DNA of 64,000 bases from Opitutales bacterium (lineage in GTDB: Bacteria > Verrucomicrobiota > Verrucomicrobiia > Opitutales > Opitutaceae): the NCBI GenBank assembly GCA_018700525.1, contig JABITN010000105.1, forward strand, positions 1 through 64,000, given 5' to 3'. A program made the translations under genes and the position numbers. Position 1 is the stretch's first letter. Every line of letters begins with the position of its first letter. Under the pieces are notes generated by a model. The model had not been told where the DNA came from, did no database searches, and was given only the letters and a program-made list of their open reading frames with translations. Positions 20,240 through 29,734 of the stretch are shown piece by piece.

Positions 20240-20772
20240 ACGAGCCCCTCTTCTTTCAAGCTCTTATTAATGCACCCCCGCAGAGTATTTCGGATCCGAT
20301 TCAATCGCATGTAAAATGCCCCCGGCTTGATTCCCATTTCCTGAGCCATTTCAAGAGATGAAACTCCCGGCGTATGAGCTAAGGTCACCCACTTACGCTG
20401 CTTCTCCGGCAACTTCTTCAAACACCCTTCCAAGACCTCGTATTCCCATTTTCGTTGCTCGGCCTCTCTGGCCGACTCATCCGCCATCACATCCATCAAT
20501 GCCTCATTGAAAGCCAAACGCTCACGAGCAAATTTGCGTCGATAGGCCAGAGCCTTGAAACGAGCAATCACGCAGGTCCATTTCAAAAACGATGTCCCTC
20601 GCTCGAATTGTTCAAACTTCTGCCAGGCAACCAAAGCCACTTCTTGGACAATTTCATCGGTATCGTGCCATGTCGGAACCAAACTACGCACGAAGGTCCT
20701 CATAGTCTGCTCATTTTGCGTGAACAACTCTACGAAAAGCTCGTACGGGTCTGATGATTCATTCTTCGGCAT
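20236..20772 (-). CDS. ECF-type RNA polymerase sigma factor
   Basis: 178 aa; sigma2 (VQEVALVAWQKFEQF) and sigma4 (LPEKQRKWVTLAHTPGVSSLEMAQEMGIKPGAFYMRLNRIRNTLRGCI). Confidence 0.92.
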   Translation of the reverse strand: MPKNESSDPYELFVELFTQNEQTMRTFVRSLVPTWHDTDEIVQEVALVAWQKFEQFERGTSFLKWTCVIARFKALAYRRKFARERLAFNEALMDVMADESAREAEQRKWEYEVLEGCLKKLPEKQRKWVTLAHTPGVSSLEMAQEMGIKPGAFYMRLNRIRNTLRGCINKSLKEEGLV

Positions 20773-20978
20773 AACCGGACTATTCCAATCCTAACTTATA
20801 CTATTCTCCCAAACCCCAAAACCTCACGTTTTTTCGGCAAACGAAGCAAAATCGAAAGAATTCCTACCAGGCCACTGCAAATTAACAGGATCATCATGCA
20901 GCGGCAAAGCCGCGTATTCTGTTCAAAAAACTCATGTGCAAATGTAGCTCAGCACTTTAGCCTGAGCCTCAACGCAGA

Positions 20979-22208
20979 CTAAAGCTCTGCCCAACGGACT
21001 TTTCTAGATTCAAGCGCTTCCAGGATCCTGTAGTACGCCGGTTTCGGATGCGAATTTACATCGAATAGCAAGGGGTCGTTCGGAAGCATCCTACTGAAAG
21101 GAGGAATGACGTTAAACCAAGTCGACTTATCGCTCAGACCCCAAAATGTGAATCCTGCGCAATGCGGATTTTCGATACAGACCTTCGCGTATTCAGCCAT
21201 GTAATCCGCTTGAGCTTGATAAGGATCTTCGAACTCGTCGAACAGGCGAATACGAGCATCGAATTCGGTCACCTCGAAGTGCAAACCAAGTTCGGTGATT
21301 CGATTCACGAATTGACGAAACTCTACGAGGTTATGCGTCTTGAATATCGAATGAGCCTGAATCCCCACTCCGTGGATCGGGACATCTGCTTCCTTTAGCC
21401 ATTTGAGGAGATCGAAAAACACTTCCACTCCTTCTCCCGTATAATTTCCAAATTGCTCGTTTAGGTATAGCTCCAGCGTCGGGTCTACTTCGTGAGCAAT
21501 TCGAAATGCTTCCGCAATGTAATCCTTACCCAGTGTATTCAAATAAATATTTTTATCCAAATAAGGCCCATCCATCGACATTGGTTCGTTAACCACATCC
21601 CAGGTTTCAATCCGACCTCTGAAGTGATTCAACGTCACAGTAATGTGATCACGCATAATTTGACGCAATTCCGCTGCTGGGTCTTCAGCCGATGCTATGC
21701 GGTCATCCAATTCTTTTGGATAGGTTTTACCGGAAAACTTTCCCCAAACCAAGGTATGACCTCGTACGCGAACGTCTTTGGAAACCGCAAAATCAACTAT
21801 CGCATCAGCCTTAGTGAAATCGTATTCACCTATTTTTCCATTCACCAACAACTGGCGAAACTTCGTAGCATTTTCAGGCGTTATCGAGTTATACGCGCTC
21901 GGCACAAGTTCACCATACAACGGATTCGATGCATTGACGACCGCCGCGCCAATATAGAAATCCTTTGCTGTAGCCGTCTCTGCCAAAACAATCGCTGCTG
22001 AAGCCCTCTCGCTCAAATAATTGCGAGGATAGTCTTTCGACACAAACCATTGATTATACAATACTCCCAGTATTAAAATTTCCACGACAATCAACCCAAT
22101 CGCATACTTACGCGAAGCCGATCGACGAAACAGCGCTACAACCAGCCAAATAATCGATGCCAAAACCAAAACGGACGGAACCGCAGAGATAAGAAAATAC
22201 TTAATCAT
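20979..22208 (-). CDS. GH10 endo-1,4-beta-xylanase, N-terminally membrane anchored
   Basis: GH10 acid/base ETWDVVNEPM, nucleophile FEVTEFDARI, AVVNASNPLYGELVPSAYNSITPENATKF; start set to MIKYFLIS (22208). Confidence 0.92.
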   Translation of the reverse strand: MIKYFLISAVPSVLVLASIIWLVVALFRRSASRKYAIGLIVVEILILGVLYNQWFVSKDYPRNYLSERASAAIVLAETATAKDFYIGAAVVNASNPLYGELVPSAYNSITPENATKFRQLLVNGKIGEYDFTKADAIVDFAVSKDVRVRGHTLVWGKFSGKTYPKELDDRIASAEDPAAELRQIMRDHITVTLNHFRGRIETWDVVNEPMSMDGPYLDKNIYLNTLGKDYIAEAFRIAHEVDPTLELYLNEQFGNYTGEGVEVFFDLLKWLKEADVPIHGVGIQAHSIFKTHNLVEFRQFVNRITELGLHFEVTEFDARIRLFDEFEDPYQAQADYMAEYAKVCIENPHCAGFTFWGLSDKSTWFNVIPPFSRMLPNDPLLFDVNSHPKPAYYRILEALESRKVRWAEL

Positions 22209-22249
22209 AATAATTTCAGTTTCGAACCATCTCCCGTAAACAGATCCCC

Positions 22250-23158
22250 CTACGGAACACCGTGTCCATGGGCTGCCGTCCAAAAGGCATACCAATCTTC
22301 TCGGTCAAGCTGAATGTCCACCGCTTTAGCAGCGCTTTCAATACGTTCGATTTTATTGGTTCCGATAATAGGAATCGGACGGCTCGGATGAGCCATAATC
22401 CAGGCGTAGGCAAATTGCTCGAGAGTGGCATTATTGTACTTTCCAGAAAGATTGTCAGCGGTCTGAGCCAATCGAGTTGCCGCTTCATCGGTCTTATCGA
22501 AGAGGCGCCCTCCGGCCATTGGGCTCCAAGCCATTGGTTGAACCTTCAACTCTTGGCACTGATCAAAAGTTCCGTCATGAATCGAGTCCATGTTCAGTAG
22601 ATGGAACTCCAATTGATTTGTAGCCAATGGTTGCTCCATGCGACTATTCAGGGTGCTGAACTGACTCGCAGTGTAATTCGAAACTCCAGCGCTGCGGATT
22701 TTTCCGTCACTCAGCAATTGATTCAATCCTCCCGCAGTATCATCGATGCTCGTCAGCCAATCGGGACGATGTACCAAAAAGAGATCGATTCGATCCGTTC
22801 CAATAAGACGAAGCGATTTCTCCAGACTTTTAACGAGACGCGGAGCCGACGCATTGTAGAACGCAACCTTTCGATCGGGATGCCTTGCGTTCGGAACGTA
22901 AATACCCGCTTTCGTCACAATCTCGATTCGATCTCTCAAACCAGGCGACAACGCCAATGCTTTGCCCAGAGCTTCCTCCACCTCATAGAGGCCATAAATC
23001 TCGGCCGTATCAATGGTAGTGATACCCAGTTCTACGCAACGATTGAGCCGAGCATTTATGTCCTGAATCGAAGAATCGTCATCCAGCATTCGCCAGGTAC
23101 CGTACACTAGGCTAGAAATTTCAGGACCATTTGAAGATAATTGGTTACGTGTAATCAT
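22250..23158 (-). CDS. Aldo/keto reductase
   Basis: GITTIDTAEIYGLYEVEEALGKAL, DRIDLFLVHRPDWLT, GVSNYTASQF, IPIIGTNKIERI; start set to MITRNQLSSNG. Confidence 0.92.
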   Translation of the reverse strand: MITRNQLSSNGPEISSLVYGTWRMLDDDSSIQDINARLNRCVELGITTIDTAEIYGLYEVEEALGKALALSPGLRDRIEIVTKAGIYVPNARHPDRKVAFYNASAPRLVKSLEKSLRLIGTDRIDLFLVHRPDWLTSIDDTAGGLNQLLSDGKIRSAGVSNYTASQFSTLNSRMEQPLATNQLEFHLLNMDSIHDGTFDQCQELKVQPMAWSPMAGGRLFDKTDEAATRLAQTADNLSGKYNNATLEQFAYAWIMAHPSRPIPIIGTNKIERIESAAKAVDIQLDREDWYAFWTAAHGHGVP

Positions 23159-23219
23159 TGAATCATTTCGGGGATTGAAGAGGTTCAGAATCGTTTCGCT
23201 AAGATAGCGTTTTCTCAAG

Positions 23220-23240
23220 TGCTTTTTCTACGAAAAAGCA
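23220..23240. terminator. Perfect hairpin TGCTTTTTC-TAC-GAAAAAGCA
   Basis: 9-bp perfect inverted repeat between the beta-helix gene 3' end and the AKR start. Confidence 0.45.
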
Positions 23241-23270
23241 AGGCCAGCTAAAACGCCTCTAACTCAATCC

Positions 23271-23333
23271 GTAAGAGCGAGTTTACCCCGCGATTCTCAT
23301 TTCTAGGTCATCGCGGGATAAACCCGCTCCTAA
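23271..23333. repeat. REPIN-like inverted pair of REP units (TTAGGAGCGGGTTTATCCCGCGAT type)
   Basis: GTAAGAGCGAGTTTACCCCGCGAT (23271-23294) is inverted against TTAGGAGCGGGTTTATCCCGCGAT (complement of 23310-23333), about 20/24 matching. Confidence 0.65.
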
Positions 23334-23386
23334 GTTGATTCCAGTGTCCCCATCTTAGGTAAAGCCTCCATTCTCCAAGACCCTAT

Positions 23387-26236
23387 TTACCGCATCCACT
23401 CGATCCGAACGCGAAAGAAACCAACAGCATCGGTATCCATTTGCTCAAATGCAAAATCCGATCCCAATTCGTTGCTTTTAGGAGCAAAGGAATCAATCGC
23501 TTTCCATGGATACGTTTTTCCGAGATCGGTTGACCTTTCCAGAATATAAATACGCCCTCCTTGCACCGATTCGCCAGGGATCGACACTTCCGTCCCGGTG
23601 ACCACCAAAGCAATGGGTGGAAGAAAACGTGCTGAACGTTTAGTCGGATCCGAACCAAACATGAATTCATCCAGGTTCGAAAGCCCATCTTCATCCAGGT
23701 CGCCATTCGCATCATTCGGATCTTCCGGGTTCAATCCAAAGGTTTCCTCGTATTGATCGCCCATGCCATCTTCATCCGTATCCAAATCGCGAGCCAATTG
23801 CCAAAACCTCAAATCACTCGCCAAGTAGACATCGCTTCGAGCCGTACTGCCTCCCGAATCGGAAGACAAAACGCCGTCATCGTCATGGTGAAAAAACACT
23901 CCTATGAAATTCGAAGGATCCACTCCGGAATCAATAAGTTCGCTCGCGCTGACTTCAATTTCGAAGTCACCCGTTTGATCGACCTGCGGACTCGTAAGCT
24001 CGCCGAACACGGATTCCTTGACGCGACGAACCATAATTCCGCTCGTCGCATCGAACTCCCCGATTCCAACGATAATACCCAAACTATTCTCCAACAAACT
24101 CTTTATCCTCCACGAACCCGAAAAACGATAGCCTCGATTCAAACCAATCGCTTGTTCCGCATAACGTCGTATTTCGACTTCGTCGAATCCCCACCCCAAT
24201 CGTAAAGCGGGCCCGGAACCCGAAGATTCGATACCGACTGACGTTCCCGAATTATCGCGTTGCCACGCCGTCGAATCATCGCAGTGCCATACATCCACTG
24301 GATACGGACTTGAACGATTGCCCACATAGTTACTGGAGGCAAAAGTCTCCTGAAAGAGAGATACATTCTGGAACGGGTTTATTCGACCGGTCGTCACCTC
24401 CTCAACCGAACTATCCGCAAGACCCCGCAGCTGAGCATCGCGCATGGATACGCGATATTGATAAACCGTATTAGGCAGCAATGCTTCATCTTCATAGGAG
24501 CGACTTGCCTGCCAGCCGGAATCCGATCCGCCGGCATTACCCGATACTTCCTCGAACAGATACTCCACGGGCTCAAAAGCTCTAACCGCCTTCATGGCGA
24601 CCTCTCCTAGTCCTTCCACTACAGGTGTTTCGTCAAAGGAAGCCGCATCCGGTAGGGGCGGTCGCGTATCACCCGCCTCCACCGCGCCAAGATCCGGCAA
24701 GCCTACGATAGGATTCCCGAAAAAGTCCTCCGTCACCTCCAAGCCGATTCGCAAACCAATCGCATCTCCTGGGATCTTTTCGATCGGAACGCCCTTATCG
24801 CGAATATTCTCGAAGAAGAAAGCCTCGTAATCCTCTGCATCGGATCCTCCTTCATTCGCAAACCCTGGGTCGCCAATCGAAGGAGCTGTATCCGAAATCA
24901 CCAACGTGTCCGGCAGCAAATTCGCTTTCTGATAAAGATTGTTCTCCCAAACAACGCGATCGATATTCGCCTGAGTCCAGGTCCCAGTCGTATCATCCAC
25001 AGTATCGCTTTCGATGAAGAAAATATTGTTCGCGACCAACAATCCGCCCGTGGTTCCTTCGAACCGGAAACCAACGCGTTGTCCTTTAGAAACGTATATC
25101 GAATTATTATAGATGTAGCTATTGAAAGGACCACTCAATGGATTGCCATTGCCCACGAACCCGCTCGTCCAAAGCAAACCACCATTGCCGCTCGCCCCGT
25201 TCACTCCAGCTACACGAGAACCGTCATCGATGCTAATATTGTAACGGTAAGCGCAGTTATTGTTGTTACCCAATATCTCGACAAACCCGCCTTCGTTATC
25301 CCAACTCAAGTTGTATTGAATAACGACATCGGTACAGTTGAAATCGATGTGAGCCCCACAGGAATCATAACGACCTCGCGCATGCATGAATTTGTTCTTT
25401 TCGATTAAAACGCGATTGCTGCTCCACGGCCAAATCCCACTACCTCTTCCATGCATACGCGGATCCGAGTAGTCGCCCGAACCATCGACCGTATTCCCTC
25501 GAACCAAGAGATCATCCACTCGACTCGGTTGCATCGCAGGTCCGCCGATATGCTGCATGAAATTGTCGAGAATCTCCACATTGTTAATACGCTGCATCTC
25601 GATTGCCTTGAATCCCACTCTCCGTATATCGCATCCCTCCACCACGAAATGCGACGAGGTCGAGTTCTGTATTCCCCACAAACGAACCCCCGTTCCCAAA
25701 TACGTGGTAGGATTCTTACCTTCGTGCTCCGCATCAATCTCTGGATACACTTCGTAAATGGTCATATTCCGAATTGTCACATGACTAACCGAACCGCCAT
25801 CCAGAGCTCTTACCAACACGCCGTAGCGCTGATCGCGAGTCGAACCGTCCACCGTCACTCCTCCATCAGCAGTGATCTCCAAATCGCTCGCTTCCACGTA
25901 ATGGGAATTCTGAATCTGAACACCCGCAAGATAGCCCGCCGCGTCAATGAGCGGCTTGTCGCCCTCTCCGTAGGTCCCGATCACAATAGGATCAGCTTCA
26001 GTGCCACTCACCCCATTCAAGAATAACTTTCCCATAAACGCGTCGCCCCTCTGAAGTAAAATCCGATCTCCCGGACCATAACTCCCCGTATTCGCTTTTG
26101 CCAAAGTAGCCCACGCTTGATCGGAAGCCGTTCCCGAATTCAAGTCGCTACCGCCATCCGCATCGACAAAATAGTCCGTAGCAACCGCCCAAGAACAAGC
26201 GCCAATACACACAATTACAGCGAGAACTCGTCTCAT
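23387..26236 (-). CDS. Secreted right-handed parallel beta-helix protein (polysaccharide lyase-like)
   Basis: ATDYFVDADGGSDLNSGTASDQAWATLAKAN, repeated VxIxxNxx beta-helix rungs, Ca-binding-like DTDEDGMGDQYEETFGLNPEDPNDANGDLDEDGLSNLDEF near the C-terminus. Confidence 0.85.
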   Translation of the reverse strand: MRRVLAVIVCIGACSWAVATDYFVDADGGSDLNSGTASDQAWATLAKANTGSYGPGDRILLQRGDAFMGKLFLNGVSGTEADPIVIGTYGEGDKPLIDAAGYLAGVQIQNSHYVEASDLEITADGGVTVDGSTRDQRYGVLVRALDGGSVSHVTIRNMTIYEVYPEIDAEHEGKNPTTYLGTGVRLWGIQNSTSSHFVVEGCDIRRVGFKAIEMQRINNVEILDNFMQHIGGPAMQPSRVDDLLVRGNTVDGSGDYSDPRMHGRGSGIWPWSSNRVLIEKNKFMHARGRYDSCGAHIDFNCTDVVIQYNLSWDNEGGFVEILGNNNNCAYRYNISIDDGSRVAGVNGASGNGGLLWTSGFVGNGNPLSGPFNSYIYNNSIYVSKGQRVGFRFEGTTGGLLVANNIFFIESDTVDDTTGTWTQANIDRVVWENNLYQKANLLPDTLVISDTAPSIGDPGFANEGGSDAEDYEAFFFENIRDKGVPIEKIPGDAIGLRIGLEVTEDFFGNPIVGLPDLGAVEAGDTRPPLPDAASFDETPVVEGLGEVAMKAVRAFEPVEYLFEEVSGNAGGSDSGWQASRSYEDEALLPNTVYQYRVSMRDAQLRGLADSSVEEVTTGRINPFQNVSLFQETFASSNYVGNRSSPYPVDVWHCDDSTAWQRDNSGTSVGIESSGSGPALRLGWGFDEVEIRRYAEQAIGLNRGYRFSGSWRIKSLLENSLGIIVGIGEFDATSGIMVRRVKESVFGELTSPQVDQTGDFEIEVSASELIDSGVDPSNFIGVFFHHDDDGVLSSDSGGSTARSDVYLASDLRFWQLARDLDTDEDGMGDQYEETFGLNPEDPNDANGDLDEDGLSNLDEFMFGSDPTKRSARFLPPIALVVTGTEVSIPGESVQGGRIYILERSTDLGKTYPWKAIDSFAPKSNELGSDFAFEQMDTDAVGFFRVRIEWMR

Positions 26237-26360
26237 CTCTACTTTCCAATTAATACACACGCGTCAAAATAGTTAAAACGTTTTATAAACCACGAAGGGG
26301 AGGTACGGAGAAAAGCAAGTCCCAAAACCTCCCTGCCCCCTCGACATCCTCATTCACCAT

Positions 26361-27983
26361 TCATCCTTCATCCTTAGGAAGAGCAGCTTCCCATCCGGCA
26401 TCGAATTGCTTTAGCAATCGCTTAACCAATTCCGGACGTTTGGCCGCAACGTTCCGCGATTCCGCAGGATCCTTCCTATGATCGAATAGCTCGATAAACA
26501 AAGGCTCCGCGTCCGGCTTGGTATAATCCTTCCAAACCACCAAACGATAACGGTCAGTTCGCATAGCGTAACCCATAAGGTCGTTCTCGAAAAGATCGCG
26601 ATCCCATTTATCCCCTTGTTGCTTAATAATCCGATTTTCCACTTTCTCGATCAAGGGACCGAAAAAAGTTTCCCTAACGCCTTGAGACAGAGGATTAGCT
26701 GCCCATTCGCGAAGAGCCGGGTTAGGATACTGGCTGAAAGCTGCCGTCTTCCATTTGCGATTCGGTTTTTGGAGAACTGGAGCGAAACTGGTTCCTTCTA
26801 AATGGCTGGGGATACCAACGCCCGCCAAATCACACAAAGTTGGATACATATCGATCAGTTCCACCAAAGCTGAGGTCTTCTTACCACGACTCGATTTTGG
26901 CAAATCCGGCGTCCATGCAATCAGCGGCACGCGCGTCGCAATTTCGTAATTGGTCGCCTTTCCCCAAACGCCCATGTCGCCCAGATGCCATCCGTGATCC
27001 GCCCATACCAATATGATCGTATTTTCGCGCAGTCCTGCTTCCTCCAAGGCATCGATCGCATAACCGATTTGCGCATCCACATAACTGGTACATGCCAGAT
27101 AAGCATGACGCAAAGTACGCGCCAACTCGGGACCGATCGGTCCATCCTTAGGAATGCCATGACGCACCCGCAATTCGAAGGAAGCGTGCAAGCCCATCTC
27201 AGCCCCATCCTCGGGAGCCTCTTGATGTTCAGCCAAAGTAATCGCTTCCGGATCATACAAATCCCAATAGCGCTTGGGAGCGATCCAATTCAAGTGCGGC
27301 TTTTTAAATCCGAGACCGATAAAAAACGGCTTAGACGGATTCTTGGCCATTTCCTTCATGGTCGCGATCGCTCGCAACGTATCGTATCCGTCTGTATAGA
27401 AATGATCCTCCACATCGCCCGCTTCGTAGGCCGGCCCGTTCCCCAATCCACCTCGAGCTTCGGGCGGATATTTAGCCGCTGCCTCCGCTCGATTCCTATT
27501 TTGAATCTCCATATTTTCCTTTTTGGCATAAGGCATGGGCCGCTTGATGCCCGGAAGCTTGGAAACCGGCTGACGGCTCCAGGACTTTTCCTGATCATCG
27601 AATTTGCCATGATAGATTTTTCCCGCATGGACGGTTTCATAGCCCTGCGAAATAAGATACTGCGGAAGCGTTACGATATCGGGATTCGCATCGCGGAAGT
27701 AAGTGTAGTTTTCAATGACGCCATTCGTATCCGGCCGCGTACCCGTCATAATGCTCGCTCTCGAAGGACTGCAAATCGCCTGCTGGCAATAAGCCCGTTC
27801 AAACAATACGCCTTCGCTAGCTAGCTTATCCAGGTTAGGGCTAATCGCCAATTCCGACCCGTAGCAGCCGAATTCCGGCCGCATGTCATCGATAGCGATG
27901 AAAAGGATATTGGGACGATCGGCAGCGCAAACACCGCCAATAACTGATGCAATCAAAGATATTAAACGTATTGATTTTTTCAT
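26361..27983 (-). CDS. Sulfatase (iduronate-2-sulfatase-like)
   Basis: 540 aa; FIAIDDMRPEFGCYG, CSPSRASIMTGTRPDTNGV, DHGWHLGDMGVWGKATNYE. Confidence 0.92.
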   Translation of the reverse strand: MKKSIRLISLIASVIGGVCAADRPNILFIAIDDMRPEFGCYGSELAISPNLDKLASEGVLFERAYCQQAICSPSRASIMTGTRPDTNGVIENYTYFRDANPDIVTLPQYLISQGYETVHAGKIYHGKFDDQEKSWSRQPVSKLPGIKRPMPYAKKENMEIQNRNRAEAAAKYPPEARGGLGNGPAYEAGDVEDHFYTDGYDTLRAIATMKEMAKNPSKPFFIGLGFKKPHLNWIAPKRYWDLYDPEAITLAEHQEAPEDGAEMGLHASFELRVRHGIPKDGPIGPELARTLRHAYLACTSYVDAQIGYAIDALEEAGLRENTIILVWADHGWHLGDMGVWGKATNYEIATRVPLIAWTPDLPKSSRGKKTSALVELIDMYPTLCDLAGVGIPSHLEGTSFAPVLQKPNRKWKTAAFSQYPNPALREWAANPLSQGVRETFFGPLIEKVENRIIKQQGDKWDRDLFENDLMGYAMRTDRYRLVVWKDYTKPDAEPLFIELFDHRKDPAESRNVAAKRPELVKRLLKQFDAGWEAALPKDEG

Positions 27984-28112
27984 GATTTGAATAATTTAGA
28001 ATCTGATTTTGACGAAACCCATTCTGTACTCGCTACGTAGCTACGCCGCGAATGCAGCGTAAAAACAAATCCAGCCTCTCTATACACTCCAAAACTCAAA
28101 TAGGAAAACCCT

Positions 28113-29627
28113 CTATACTAATACCTCTTTAACCACATGACCATGAACGTTCGTCAACCTGCGTTCGAGGCCGTTGTTGTAGAAGCTCAAACGTTCATGA
28201 TCGAGACCAAGCAGATGAAGAATAGTCGCATTAAAATCGTAGACTGAGGTTTTGTCTTTCGCTCCTTTGTATCCAAATTCGTCACTCTCGCCGTGGGCGT
28301 AGCCTTTCTTAACGCCCGCACCCATCATGAAGCTCGTAAAAGCTCCCGCATTGTGATCGCGACCAGAGCCATTGCTCGCCTGCAGAAACGGCATACGACC
28401 GAATTCCGTACACCACACGACCAGCGTATCGGCGAGCAATCCACGTCGCTTCATGTCCGCCAATAATGCAGCAGTTGGCTGATCCATAATATCGGCTTGC
28501 ATGCCATGAGTTTCATGAATCTTACTATGGGAGTCCCAATTGGTAACACCGTTACCGCCAGACGCATCCGAACCGTTAAACAACTGCACGCAGCGCACTC
28601 CCTTCTCGATCATTCGGCGAGCAAGAATACAATTCTTGGCGTATGCGCTTTTCAATTCATTGGAACTATCAGCACCGTATTCCTTAAGCACGTAATCCGG
28701 TTCCCCATCGATATCCGTCAGCTCCGGTATCGACATTTGCATACGACCCGCCAACTCGTAACTCGCTATTCGAGCCGCCAATTCAGTATCGCCTGGGAAT
28801 TGATCGAGATGCTTGGCGTTCATGCGTTCGATAGCATCGATGGTCTTTTTATTTCGAGAGGATCCAATCGAATCCGGAGTCGCAATATTAGGCACCGGCT
28901 CCGCTGCGCTAAAATTCGTACCTTGAAATGATGCAGGCAGAAATCCATTCCCCCAATTATTCTTAGCCGAACGTGGCATGCCGCGTGGATCGTTGATCGC
29001 TACATAAGCCGGCAATTCTTGATTCTCTGTTCCAAGAGCATACGACACCCAAGAGCCTATCGAAGGAAAGCCTTCAAAAGTAAAACCGGTCGACATAAAG
29101 TTCTCGGCGGTTGGGTGAGCGCTGGTTCCGCTATGAAGCGCATGGAAGAAGCAATAGTCGTCCACCATGCTACCCAAATTCGGCAACAAATTCGAGATCA
29201 TCTTGCCAGTCTCTCCTTGAGGGCTGAAGTCCCAAAACGGCTTATGGATGTTGCCCGATGGACCTTCGAAGGTCACCGCCGGTTGTCCAGGAGCCCGCAT
29301 ACCGTGATACTTGAACAGCTCTGGTTTATAATCAAACGTATCGATATGACTGACCGCCCCTGCACAAAAAATAATTAACAGTTTCTTCGCCGATGCATCG
29401 AAATGCGGATCGCGCGGAGCGTAAGGATTCTTCGGATCAATGATTGGCCGTATTGGCGTTTTGTCGCTCGACTGACCCGCGACCTCAGAAGCGAGTAGAC
29501 CATCATTTTGCAGCAAACTCATCAGCGAAAAGCTGCCCATTACGCTCGCCGTATCCTTTAGAAACTTACGACGATCTAAAAATTGCTGACCAAAGGCGGA
29601 GAGTTTAACGGGATCTGGATTTTTCAT
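28113..29627 (-). CDS. DUF1501 family protein
   Basis: DRRKFLKDTASVMGSFSLMSLLQ, FCAGAVSHIDTFDYKPEL, CTEFGRMPFLQASNGSGRDHNAGAFTSFMMGAGVKKGYAHGESDEFGY. Confidence 0.93.
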   Translation of the reverse strand: MKNPDPVKLSAFGQQFLDRRKFLKDTASVMGSFSLMSLLQNDGLLASEVAGQSSDKTPIRPIIDPKNPYAPRDPHFDASAKKLLIIFCAGAVSHIDTFDYKPELFKYHGMRAPGQPAVTFEGPSGNIHKPFWDFSPQGETGKMISNLLPNLGSMVDDYCFFHALHSGTSAHPTAENFMSTGFTFEGFPSIGSWVSYALGTENQELPAYVAINDPRGMPRSAKNNWGNGFLPASFQGTNFSAAEPVPNIATPDSIGSSRNKKTIDAIERMNAKHLDQFPGDTELAARIASYELAGRMQMSIPELTDIDGEPDYVLKEYGADSSNELKSAYAKNCILARRMIEKGVRCVQLFNGSDASGGNGVTNWDSHSKIHETHGMQADIMDQPTAALLADMKRRGLLADTLVVWCTEFGRMPFLQASNGSGRDHNAGAFTSFMMGAGVKKGYAHGESDEFGYKGAKDKTSVYDFNATILHLLGLDHERLSFYNNGLERRLTNVHGHVVKEVLV

Positions 29628-29734
29628 AGCGTTAAGGAAAAAGAGTCTAATGTAATCCACGCCGAATGACTGGCCTTGCTCTTCGAGCTGAACTCGGCGT
29701 AGCTACATCGCGGCAGCGGCGTGGTTTTCAAAAA

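Noticed and set aside
20800-20900. Small hydrophobic frame MMILLICSGLVGILSILLRLPKKREVLGFGRIV* upstream of the ECF gene, resembling a PEP-CTERM tail
   Set aside because: No PEP motif, no upstream coding sequence in frame; too short to support.
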